Below are positions 41,749-50,036 of a DNA stretch of 64,000 nt, in pieces. This DNA is from Mycobacterium malmoense. GTDB taxonomy: Bacteria; Actinomycetota; Actinomycetes; Mycobacteriales; Mycobacteriaceae. Position 1 is the first letter of the stretch; each line of letters begins with the position of its first letter. The stretch covers positions 124,001 through 188,000 of the forward strand of contig NZ_CP080999.1 in the NCBI RefSeq assembly GCF_019645855.1. The letters run 5' to 3'. Both the position numbers and the translations under genes were made by a program. The notes under the pieces are model-generated. The model ran no database searches. It worked only from the letters and a program-made list of their open reading frames with translations, and was not told the origin of the DNA.

Positions 41749-42957
41749 ATGGGATTACGTGGGGAAGCGGCGATCGTCGGATACGTCGAGCTGCCGCCCG
41801 AGCGGCTCACCAAGGCCTCGCCCGCGCCGTTCGTCATCGAACAATGGGCCGAACTCGCCGCCGCGGCGCTCACAGACGCGGGACTGCCGGGTGACGTCGT
41901 TAACGGCATCGTGGCGTCGCACCTGGCCGAATCGCAGATCTTCGTGCCCTCCACCATCGCCGAATACCTCGGAATAGGAGCGAGGTTCGCCGAGCTGGTG
42001 GATCTCGGGGGAGCCAGCGCCGCGGCCATGGTCTGGCGGGCGGCCGCCGCGATCGAACTCGGCGTCTGCGACGCCGTTCTGTGCGCACTGCCCGCGCGAT
42101 ACATCACGCCGTCATCCAAGAAGAAGCCCAGGTCCATTGTCGACGCGATGTTCTTCGGTTCGTCGAGCAACCAATACGGCTCTCCGCAAGCGGAGTTCGA
42201 GATCCCGTACGGCAACCTCGGCCAAAACGGGCCCTACGGCCAGGTGGCCCAGCGGTACGCGGCAATCTACGGCTACGACGAGCGCGCGATGGCCAAGATC
42301 GTCGTCGACCAGCGGGTCAATGCCAATCACACCGAGGGCGCGATCTGGAAAGACAAGCCGCTCACCGTCGACGACGTCCTGGCCAGCCCGGTCATCGCCG
42401 ATCCGCTGCACATGCTGGAGATCGTGATGCCCTGTGTCGGCGGCGCCGCAGTCGTCGTCGCCAACGCCGACATCGCCAAGCGGGCGCGTCACCGTCCGGT
42501 GTGGATCAAGGGATTCGGCGAACACGTGCCGTTCAAAACCCCGACCTACGCCGAGGACCTGCTATGCACCCCGATTGCGGCGGCCGCCGAAACCGCCTTC
42601 GCCATGACGAATCTGAGCCGTGAGCAGATGGACATGGTGTCGATCTACGACTGCTACACCATCACCGTGCTGCTGTCGCTGGAGGACGCCGGTTTCTGCG
42701 AGAAGGGCAAGGGCATGGAATTCGTCGCCAACCACGACCTGACCTTCCGTGGCGACTTCCCGCTCAACACGGCCGGCGGCCAACTGGGCTTCGGCCAAGC
42801 GGGATTGGCGGGCGGAATGCACCACGTCTGCGACGCCACCCGCCAGATCATGGGACGCGCGGGCACGGCCCAGGTCGCCGACTGCAACCGCGCTTTCGTG
42901 TCCGGCAACGGCGGCATCCTGTCCGAGCAGACGACGCTCATCCTGGAGGGGGACTGA
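41749..42957 (+). CDS. SCP2/Ltp-type thiolase-like protein (1)
   Basis: Thiolase-fold protein of 402 residues, of the lipid-transfer (Ltp/SCP2 thiolase) branch. Seen: AAIVGYVELPPE start, DLGGASAAAMVWRA, SIYDCYTITVLLSLEDAGFC and LNTAGGQLGFGQAGLAGGMHH near the C-terminal active site. It is followed by a DUF35 protein, the same pair as Ltp2-ChsH2 type aldolases in steroid side-chain loss, so an aldolase role is as likely as thiolysis. Separated from FadE by 31 nt. Confidence 0.88.
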   Translation: MGLRGEAAIVGYVELPPERLTKASPAPFVIEQWAELAAAALTDAGLPGDVVNGIVASHLAESQIFVPSTIAEYLGIGARFAELVDLGGASAAAMVWRAAAAIELGVCDAVLCALPARYITPSSKKKPRSIVDAMFFGSSSNQYGSPQAEFEIPYGNLGQNGPYGQVAQRYAAIYGYDERAMAKIVVDQRVNANHTEGAIWKDKPLTVDDVLASPVIADPLHMLEIVMPCVGGAAVVVANADIAKRARHRPVWIKGFGEHVPFKTPTYAEDLLCTPIAAAAETAFAMTNLSREQMDMVSIYDCYTITVLLSLEDAGFCEKGKGMEFVANHDLTFRGDFPLNTAGGQLGFGQAGLAGGMHHVCDATRQIMGRAGTAQVADCNRAFVSGNGGILSEQTTLILEGD

Positions 42958-42963
42958 GGACTC

Positions 42964-43377
42964 ATGGTGACATTCGAACGACCCATGCCGGTCAAAACGC
43001 CGACGACCGCGCCATTCTGGGACGCGCTGACGCAGCACCGCATTGTCATTCAGTACTCGCCGTCGCTGCAGGGCTACGTGTTCTATCCGCGGGTGCGCGC
43101 GCCACGCACCTTAGCCGACGACCTGGAGTGGCGCGAGATCTCCGGCATGGGCACGCTCTACTCGTTCACCGTGGCGCGCAGGCCCGTCGGCCCGCACTTC
43201 GCCGGCGCGGTCCCGCAGCTGCTGGCCATCGTCGAATGGGATGAAGGGCCAAGGTTTTCCACCGAAATGGTCAACGTCGATCCGGCCGATCTGAGCGTCG
43301 GCATGCGGGTGCGGCCGGTGTTCTTCGACTATCCAGAACACGACGTCACCATGCTGCGATACGAGCCCGCCGAGTAG
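42964..43377 (+). CDS. DUF35 OB-fold protein without zinc-ribbon cysteines
   Basis: 137 residues, partner of the preceding thiolase-like protein. OB-fold part is normal (GTLYSFTVARRPVGP, LLAIVEWDEGPRFSTEM, VGMRVRPVFF). In the N-terminal rubredoxin-like ribbon the usual CxxCG...CxxC is absent: IQYSPSLQGYVFYPRVRAP stands in its place, so zinc is not bound. The second DUF35 at 53888 keeps its cysteines. Likely helps place the substrate CoA. Confidence 0.87.
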   Translation: MVTFERPMPVKTPTTAPFWDALTQHRIVIQYSPSLQGYVFYPRVRAPRTLADDLEWREISGMGTLYSFTVARRPVGPHFAGAVPQLLAIVEWDEGPRFSTEMVNVDPADLSVGMRVRPVFFDYPEHDVTMLRYEPAE

Positions 43378-43421
43378 CGCGTCGAGACCGACGCGGGCGT
43401 GCGGTCTACCGGTGCGGCCGG

Positions 43422-44594
43422 TTAGCGCGGGTGCTCGGTCGGTACGGCGTAGCGCTCCTGATACGCGCGCACTCGGTCACGAACCTCGCCGGCGTCCAGG
43501 CCGGTGTCCGACCAGGTGTAGCGCCCCCGCCCGCCGTCCGAAGGATGGGCGGCCAGGAACTCACGCATCTTCGCCTCGGTGTCGGGTCGCAGCTCGCGGC
43601 CCAGCTTCTGGTAGATGCCGCCGATTGTGCTCCAGGGGTCCTTCACGAAATCCGCGAACTGCACGTCGATCACGCGCCCCGCCGGGACGGCGCCACTGTC
43701 GCGCAGCGTCATCCCGCGGTCGAGGCCGACGACGATTTCTTCATAGGACTGGGCCGCGCACTCCGCGATCTTCGACTCGTCACTGCCCATCCTCCGCAAG
43801 TGGTGGGTCAGTGCGGCGATCGACGAGATGACATTGAGCGGATCGCGGTGCGTCTGCACGATCAACGCGTCGGGGTATTCGGCGAGTAGCTTGTCGAGCT
43901 GCCACAGGTGTGCCGGCGACTTGAGCAGCCACTGCCCGGGCACGCCAGACTGAAGGTGCTGCAGGAAGATTCGATGAAACCGGTAGGCGCCGGTGTGGTC
44001 CGCGTCGTACAGCAGCCAGCGGTAGTAACTCGGCAGGCGGTACTGCACCGAAAAGATCATGCTGGTGAATTCGCTGGCGGTGATGCGGACGCACTCCTGG
44101 CCGACGAGGGCGCCCATCGGGTGAAAGGCCAGGAATCCGGGGATGATCTGTTCGGAGAGTTCGATGCCGGCCTGCGTTTGCGCGATGCGCGGATCGGTGT
44201 GATAGGTCTCGGGCTGCGGGACCGGGCAGGGCGCGTCGACCTCCCAGGTCAGCGGGACGCGGAGGCCCGGATCCTGGGCCAGCAGGTCGTAGAGGATCGT
44301 GGTCCCGGTGCGCGGTTGGCCGACGATGAAGATCGGCGAAGTGATTGGCTTGCCGGCGATTTCGGGATGTTGCTTGCGCCAGGCGATCACACCGAGCCGG
44401 TTCTTCAGGGCGCGGATGATGTCGAGGTAAGCGATCTCCACGCCGATCGCCGACAGTCGCGCATCGTTGACCAGGCCGTCGGTGACACGCCGCAACCCGT
44501 CCCGCCAGCCCTCCTCGCCGAAGTCGTCGCTGCCGACTTCCGCACAGGCCACGGCGATGAGGCGTTCCGGGTTGAACCGCTCCTGCAGCGTCAC
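43422..44594 (-). CDS. Sulfotransferase-family protein
   Basis: PAPS-dependent sulfotransferase type (PF13469), 390 residues. The 5'-phosphosulfate loop GQPRTGTTILYDLL lies near residue 85, and KSPAHLWQLDKLL plus THRDPLNVISS give the 3'-phosphate site. Mycobacteria have many such proteins acting on lipids or sterols. Substrate unknown. GTG 44594 overlaps the DUF1214 stop (GTGA). The longer frame to 45047 lies inside that gene. Confidence 0.88.
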   Translation of the reverse strand: MTLQERFNPERLIAVACAEVGSDDFGEEGWRDGLRRVTDGLVNDARLSAIGVEIAYLDIIRALKNRLGVIAWRKQHPEIAGKPITSPIFIVGQPRTGTTILYDLLAQDPGLRVPLTWEVDAPCPVPQPETYHTDPRIAQTQAGIELSEQIIPGFLAFHPMGALVGQECVRITASEFTSMIFSVQYRLPSYYRWLLYDADHTGAYRFHRIFLQHLQSGVPGQWLLKSPAHLWQLDKLLAEYPDALIVQTHRDPLNVISSIAALTHHLRRMGSDESKIAECAAQSYEEIVVGLDRGMTLRDSGAVPAGRVIDVQFADFVKDPWSTIGGIYQKLGRELRPDTEAKMREFLAAHPSDGGRGRYTWSDTGLDAGEVRDRVRAYQERYAVPTEHPR

Positions 44595-45694
44595 GCCCGC
44601 TCCTGTCGCTCGCGGACCGAAACCTTGACGTCGGGCGGGCGGGGGTTGTCCAGCCAGCGCACGACGACGAATCCGCGATGCCGGCCACCGGTGTCGAGCC
44701 AATGGCCAAACCCGAAGTCCTGCGCGGAGATCGCGATGCGCACCCGGCCGTCCGCGTCCGGCCGAACCGCGCGATTGGTCACCGAACTGTGCCGGCGGCG
44801 CGGCTCCAGGCACTCGTGCCAGATGCTTTCCAGTGTGACGTTCCAGTACCGAGTGTCGGGTGGCTCGATGTCGAGCACCAGCGCCTGGCCGAAATCGAGC
44901 CGGAAGGTGCCAATCATGTACAGGTTGTCCGGGGTGGTGTCGGCGGCGCCCAGATCGGCCGCCCCGGCCGTCAGCAGCGTGTTCGGGCTCTCCAGCAGCT
45001 CGGGCTTGATGGTGCGGTGCAGCGTGGTGAGCTTCATCAGCGACCACGCCATCGCGGTGAACTGCTCGGCGAGCTCGTCGTCGGACAGCGCGGTCACGGG
45101 GCCGGGGTCGAGGGCCTCGATCCGCAGGGTGGCCGGCTCTTCGGAGTCACGATCGCCGACGTATTCGCGGACGACGACCGACGACGCGTCGTCGGGAATC
45201 CGCACCCACTGCGCGCCACCGAGATCGGCAGGCTCTTCGGCCGAGAGCACCAGCGCGAATTCGCCGGAATTCAGCGCCAGGTCCGCGTCACCAACGTAAT
45301 TGGACATTCGGCGCGGGGTCAGGCCGGTGCCGGCGAGGATCTGAAATCCGAGATAGGCGGTGCCGCCGCGGGTGCCGGTGATCCGGTAGCGCCGATCACC
45401 GCGGATCATCGCCAGGAAGTAGTTGCCGTCGGGATTGGGCCCGCCGATCATCCTGGTGTCCGAGCACATGTCGAAGAACGACGGGTGACCGGGGCCGGCC
45501 TCGACGGACATTTGTGAGCACAGCGACGACACCCGGGCGATGACCCGCAGCCCTTCGAGGAGTTCCCGCTCGGATTGGGCGTCCTCGGTTACGACCTTGG
45601 TGACGTCGGTGATCATCTGCTGGAAGAACTGCCACGCGGCACGGGCCTTGGGGGCGAACCGATCGGAAGGCTCGGGCGCCGGATTTTGAATCAT
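44591..45694 (-). CDS. DUF1214 domain protein
   Basis: 367 residues with the DUF1214 beta-rich C-terminal domain (YMIGTFRLDFGQALVLDIEPP, YWNVTLESIWHECL, RIAISAQDFGFGHWLDTGG). No catalytic function is established for this family. It often sits in lipid or sterol gene clusters of actinobacteria. Start ATG 45694 (MIQNPAPEPS). The apparent 759-residue frame continues antisense through the aldehyde dehydrogenase gene and is not real. Coupled to the sulfotransferase. Confidence 0.82.
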   Translation of the reverse strand: MIQNPAPEPSDRFAPKARAAWQFFQQMITDVTKVVTEDAQSERELLEGLRVIARVSSLCSQMSVEAGPGHPSFFDMCSDTRMIGGPNPDGNYFLAMIRGDRRYRITGTRGGTAYLGFQILAGTGLTPRRMSNYVGDADLALNSGEFALVLSAEEPADLGGAQWVRIPDDASSVVVREYVGDRDSEEPATLRIEALDPGPVTALSDDELAEQFTAMAWSLMKLTTLHRTIKPELLESPNTLLTAGAADLGAADTTPDNLYMIGTFRLDFGQALVLDIEPPDTRYWNVTLESIWHECLEPRRRHSSVTNRAVRPDADGRVRIAISAQDFGFGHWLDTGGRHRGFVVVRWLDNPRPPDVKVSVRERQERA

Positions 45695-45762
45695 AGTCTC
45701 ATGCCTAGACCACGTCTTACGTTTTGGGAACCGATTCAGCTGACTGCCGCCGGGGCCCGCAA

Positions 45763-47217
45763 CTACATCTGCGCCCAAACGATTTTCGTCTGCAAATAGG
45801 TCTCGAGGCCCGCCTTGCCGGACTCGTAGCCCCAGCCGGACTGCTTGTATCCGCCGAAGGGCATGGAGTGATCGAACTGCATCTGGCAGTTCAGCCCGAC
45901 CGTTCCGGCCTTGAGCCGCTTGGCGATTCGGTGTGCGCGACCAAGGTCGCGAGTCCAGGCCGTCGCGGCCAGCCCGTAGGTGCTGTCGTTGGCCAGGGCG
46001 ACGGCCTCGTCCTCGTCGTCGAACGGGATGACCGCGACCACCGGCCCGAAGATCTCCTCCTGGAACAGCCTGCTGGTGGGGGCGACATTGGTGAGCACGG
46101 TCGGGCGCACGAAGTAACCCTTGCGATCGAGCCGGTGCCCGCCGGTGACGACCTCGACGCCGTCCGTCTTGCCCTGATCGAGGTAGCCCAGGACGCGGGT
46201 GAGTTGCTTCTGGCTGATCAGCGGGCCGATCAGGCTGCCGTCGTCCTTGGGGCCGCCCTGCGGCAGTCCGTTCGCGACGTTCGCCAGTTGCTCCACGAAC
46301 TGCTCGTAGACGCCGCGCTGGACGAAGATGCGCGACCCGCACACACACGCCTGACCGGAGTGGATGAAGGTGCCGAACGCCGCCATCGGGACGGCCTTCG
46401 ACAGGTCGGCGTCGTCGAAGACGACGACCGGCGATTTGCCGCCGAGTTCCAGCGTGACCTTCTTCAGGTTGCTCGCGCCGGCCGCGTGCACGATTTCCCT
46501 GCCGACTTCGGTGGATCCGGTGAAGGCGACCTTCTCGACGTCGGGGTGCGCGGTGATCGCGGCCCCCGCGGTGTGCCCGTAGCCCAACAGCAGGTTGGCC
46601 ACCCCCTCGGGCACCCCGGCCTCGTGCAGGATGTCGTCCAACACCAGCGCCGACAGCGGGGTCTCCTCGGCCGGCTTGACGACGCTGCTGCAGCCCGCCG
46701 CCAGCGCCGGCGCAAGCTTGCAGCAGAAATTGAAAACCGGCCCGTTCCAGGGGAATATCAGCCCCACCACGCCGTAGGGTTCTTTGAGGGTGTAGGCGTG
46801 CTGATGGGAGTCGATGCCCGTGAGCCCGCCGGTGTGCACGTCGGCCGCGATGCCCTCGATCTTGGTGCACCAGCCGGCGTAGTAGCGGAAGAACTCGGAG
46901 CCGACGGTCACGGTGCCCTGCGCCTGCAGCGGGGTCATGCCCGCGTTCAGCGATTCGAGCTCGGCCAGCACCTCGGCGTTCCGGTCAATCAGCTCGCCGA
47001 CCCGCCAGAGCACCTTGGCCCGCTCGCTGGGCGGCAAATCCCGCCAGACGCCCGACTCGAAGGACGCCTTCGCCTGCGCCACCGCGTCGTTGACGGCTTC
47101 CGGCCCGCAATCCTTGAACTCGGTGACCTGCTCCTCGGTGGCGGGATCGACAACGGCAATCACCTCGCCGGTACCGGGTCGCTCGCGGATCTCGTCGAGC
47201 ACGGCCTGCACCGTCAT
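45763..47217 (-). CDS. Aldehyde dehydrogenase, NAD(P)-dependent
   Basis: 484 residues, ALDH superfamily. Catalytic Glu in VTLELGGKSP and catalytic Cys in GQACVCGSR, NAD site FTGSTEVGREI, and PFGGYKQSGWG near the C-terminus. Oxidises an aldehyde to acid. The substrate is presumably an intermediate of the local pathway. ATG 47217 has GGAAGG upstream. Same strand as the DUF1214 and sulfotransferase genes with a 68-nt gap, so probably one operon. Confidence 0.92.
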   Translation of the reverse strand: MTVQAVLDEIRERPGTGEVIAVVDPATEEQVTEFKDCGPEAVNDAVAQAKASFESGVWRDLPPSERAKVLWRVGELIDRNAEVLAELESLNAGMTPLQAQGTVTVGSEFFRYYAGWCTKIEGIAADVHTGGLTGIDSHQHAYTLKEPYGVVGLIFPWNGPVFNFCCKLAPALAAGCSSVVKPAEETPLSALVLDDILHEAGVPEGVANLLLGYGHTAGAAITAHPDVEKVAFTGSTEVGREIVHAAGASNLKKVTLELGGKSPVVVFDDADLSKAVPMAAFGTFIHSGQACVCGSRIFVQRGVYEQFVEQLANVANGLPQGGPKDDGSLIGPLISQKQLTRVLGYLDQGKTDGVEVVTGGHRLDRKGYFVRPTVLTNVAPTSRLFQEEIFGPVVAVIPFDDEDEAVALANDSTYGLAATAWTRDLGRAHRIAKRLKAGTVGLNCQMQFDHSMPFGGYKQSGWGYESGKAGLETYLQTKIVWAQM

Positions 47218-47332
47218 AGCTACCCTTCCTCGCCTCTTTGCGACTTTCGCGTGCCGGCTCGTTCCCCGAACGGACCGCAAGGCGTAGGTTATGCGCTTAA
47301 CCATGGGATGTCTAGGACGGCGAGCCCAGCGG

Positions 47333-48334
47333 TTACGTCGAAGAGCGCACGATGAGCCGGGAGACGTCGGTCGCCTCGCCAGACGGTGGCGTGGGGAGTC
47401 CCAACCGTTCGAAGACGGCGGCGACCGCGGCGTCGGCGACCGCGCGCGGGTTGAATTGCACCGTGGTCAAGGGCGGTGTGCTCACGACGCCCATGGGGCT
47501 GGCATCGACACCGATCACCGCGAGGTCGCGCGGGCAGCGCAGCCGCGCTTCGTGAATGCCGTACAGGACCAGGCAGGCTATCTCGTCGCTTTGCGCGCAC
47601 ACGGCGGTGACGCCGTCGCGCACCCAGTCGGTCACCACGCCGGCGGCGTTGTCCAGGGTGACCTCGGCGACGCGGACGGGCGGAAGGTCGCGCAACCGCG
47701 CCGCGCGCGAGACGCCCTCGAACCAATAGTCGCCCAGGGCACGCCATTTGGCGATCCCGGTGTAGGCAAACGCGATGTGTCGGTGCCCACGCGAGACAAG
47801 GTGTTCGACCCGCATCTCACCGACCGACAGGTGTGGATCCCCGAGGGCGGGCAGCGTCCCGATCTCGATGTGCGGCACGCCCGCCGTCCGCACCGCGCTC
47901 GCGGCGGGCGGGCTCAGCGGGAACAGGCTGGTGACCGCGATCGGGTCGAGATTCTCGATCGCATCGACGACATGCTGATCGTCCTCGGCCTCGAAGATCT
48001 GCACCTGCAGCAGACCCTGGCGCGCCAGTTCCGTGGTCATCCGGCTGCCGGCTTGCATCGGCATTTCGCCCACCGCCACGTGCGGTACCACGTACAGGAC
48101 CACACCGCTCTTGCCGCGCGCGAGATTACGCGCGGCGAGGTTGGGTCGATAGCCCAGGAGTTCCGCGGCGCGCTGGACCGCCTCCCGGGTTTGCGCGGAT
48201 ATCCTGCGGCCCTCGGCGTTGTTCAGCACGTAACTGACCGTCGCGGTCGACACGCTGGCCAATCGGGCCACGTCGGCGGTGGTGGGCCGCACGGCTTTGT
48301 TCGTGCTCACGGCGTCACTTTCCGGGCCCAGCAT
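47333..48334 (-). CDS. LacI-family regulator
   Basis: 333 residues. N-terminal LacI helix-turn-helix TTADVARLASVSTATVSYVLNN with the hinge helix RRISAQTREAVQRAAELLGYRPN, then a periplasmic-binding-protein-like sensor domain. Divergent from the amidohydrolase operon, which it probably controls. The upstream gap (48335-48684) should hold the operator. A GTG at 48310 is an alternative start. Confidence 0.92.
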   Translation of the reverse strand: MLGPESDAVSTNKAVRPTTADVARLASVSTATVSYVLNNAEGRRISAQTREAVQRAAELLGYRPNLAARNLARGKSGVVLYVVPHVAVGEMPMQAGSRMTTELARQGLLQVQIFEAEDDQHVVDAIENLDPIAVTSLFPLSPPAASAVRTAGVPHIEIGTLPALGDPHLSVGEMRVEHLVSRGHRHIAFAYTGIAKWRALGDYWFEGVSRAARLRDLPPVRVAEVTLDNAAGVVTDWVRDGVTAVCAQSDEIACLVLYGIHEARLRCPRDLAVIGVDASPMGVVSTPPLTTVQFNPRAVADAAVAAVFERLGLPTPPSGEATDVSRLIVRSST

Positions 48335-48684
48335 GCCTCATGGTGGCATGCGACGCCGGTCGGCTGCGCGCGATCCTCCGATCCCGCAGGAGGGCCAGGT
48401 GTTTCGTCGCCCCTCCGCACCCAAATTTGCAGACTAATAGTCCCTAATGACAAAGGCATATGTGGTCGGACGCCGGGCCGTCCGCCCCGGGTTGGACCAC
48501 GCTATCGGTCGAAGACATCGCGGGGTTTTACCGTTGTGCGACAGCATCTCTGTCTCGTCGAGGCGGACCCACCCGCCTAACTTCCTTGGTGCGCATAGCT
48601 CCGGAGGGGACACGTTCCCGCCGTTGACACTGTGACTGACACCATTGTCTACTAGTCACCATATCGTCCCGCGAGGAGCGCGCC
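48335..48684. other. Divergent regulatory gap between lacI-type gene and amidohydrolase
   Basis: 350 bases with no convincing gene. TTGACA at 48624-48629 could be a -35 box for the amidohydrolase unit, with a poor -10 near 48648. Imperfect dyads lie around 48631-48657 (TGACTGACACC ... CTACTAGTCA). GAGGAG precedes ATG 48685. No clear LacI-type CG-centred operator was picked out. Confidence 0.4.
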
Positions 48685-50034
48685 ATGAACAAAGACGACC
48701 TGATCCTGATCAGCGTGGACGATCACATCGCCGAGCCGGCCGACATGTTCGACGCCCATGTCCCCGCGAAGTACAGGCACCTCGCGCCGCGGGTGGTCGT
48801 CGAACCCGACGGGATCCAGCAGTGGTACTACGGCGACGTTCGCGGACGGAACATGGGACTGAATGCCGTCGCGGGCAAGCCCCGTGAGATGTACAACGTC
48901 GACGCCTCACGCTATGACGAGATGCGGCCGGGGTGTTTCAACGTCGACGAGCGGGTCCGCGACATGAACGCGGGCGGGCAGCTGGCGGGCCTGAACTTCC
49001 CGAATTTCACCGGATTCTCGGGTCAGGTGCTCAACCAGGGGCCCGACCGCGACGTCAACCTGGTGATGATCAAGGCCTACAACGACTGGCACGTCGACGA
49101 GTGGTGTGGGGCGTACCCGGGGAGGTTCATCCCGTGCGGCATCCTGCCCCTGTTCGACGTGGCCGAGGCGGCAAGGGAAGTCAAGCGGTTGGCGGACAAG
49201 GGTTGTCACGCGGTGACGTTCTCGGAGAATCCCGAGGCGTTGCAGATGCCCAGCATCCACACCAAATATTGGTACCCGCTGTTCGAGGCCGCCTGCGAGA
49301 ACAAGACCGTGCTGTGCACGCACGTCGGCTCCGCATCGCGATCGCCCATGGTGTCGACGGATGCCCCGCCCAGCGTGATGATGACGGCGTCGTCGATGAT
49401 GAGCATGTTCACGTTCACCGAGCTGATCTGGGCCGAGTTCTACGTCGACTTCCCCGAAGTCAAGTTCTCCCTCACCGAGGGCGACGTCGGTTGGATACCG
49501 TACTTCCTGTGGCGCGCCGAGCATGTCTACAGGCGTCACTCGGGTTGGACGCTGGCGGCGTTTCCGCCGGGCTACAGTGGGCCAATCGACGTGTTCAAGC
49601 GGCATTTCTACACCTGCTTCATCAGCGACAAGGTAGGCGTGCAAAACATGGACTGGTTCAACGAGGACATGTTGTGCTGGGAGTCCGACTTTCCGCATTC
49701 CGACAGCAATTGGCCGTTCGCGCCCGAGGACGTCATGGCGACCATGGGCCACCTCGACGATTCGGTCGTCAACAAGATCACCCACGAAAACGCCATGGCC
49801 GCATACTCATTCGATCCGTTCCGGTACCTCCCCAAGGAACGCGCCCGGGCCGGCCACCTGCGCGCGCGGGCCACGGACGTGGACGTGGTCACCCACGTCG
49901 GTCGCCAAGCCAGCCAGCGTGATCGCGACGCGTGGACGCGGATGACGCAGTTCGCCCTGCAGGCACAGGCCCCGGCGCCGGTCACCGCCGAGGCTTCCGG
50001 TATCGCCGGGCGATCCACCACCCTGGGCAACTGA
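48685..50034 (+). CDS. Amidohydrolase-2 family metal-dependent hydrolase/decarboxylase
   Basis: 449 residues, TIM-barrel amidohydrolase of PF04909 type. N-terminal metal motif ISVDDHIAEP, CTHVGS in the middle and CWESDFPHSDSNWP at the end of the barrel carrying the conserved Asp. Members decarboxylate or hydrate carboxylic acids in ring or side-chain breakdown. GAGGAG before ATG 48685. The next gene starts 2 nt after the stop, so it is the first gene of an operon through 54310. Confidence 0.9.
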   Translation: MNKDDLILISVDDHIAEPADMFDAHVPAKYRHLAPRVVVEPDGIQQWYYGDVRGRNMGLNAVAGKPREMYNVDASRYDEMRPGCFNVDERVRDMNAGGQLAGLNFPNFTGFSGQVLNQGPDRDVNLVMIKAYNDWHVDEWCGAYPGRFIPCGILPLFDVAEAAREVKRLADKGCHAVTFSENPEALQMPSIHTKYWYPLFEAACENKTVLCTHVGSASRSPMVSTDAPPSVMMTASSMMSMFTFTELIWAEFYVDFPEVKFSLTEGDVGWIPYFLWRAEHVYRRHSGWTLAAFPPGYSGPIDVFKRHFYTCFISDKVGVQNMDWFNEDMLCWESDFPHSDSNWPFAPEDVMATMGHLDDSVVNKITHENAMAAYSFDPFRYLPKERARAGHLRARATDVDVVTHVGRQASQRDRDAWTRMTQFALQAQAPAPVTAEASGIAGRSTTLGN

Positions 50035-50036
50035 GC

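Noticed and set aside
44591..46870. 759-residue frame extending the DUF1214 protein upstream
   Set aside because: The added part lies within the aldehyde dehydrogenase gene on the same strand in another frame and is Arg/Gly-rich shadow sequence.
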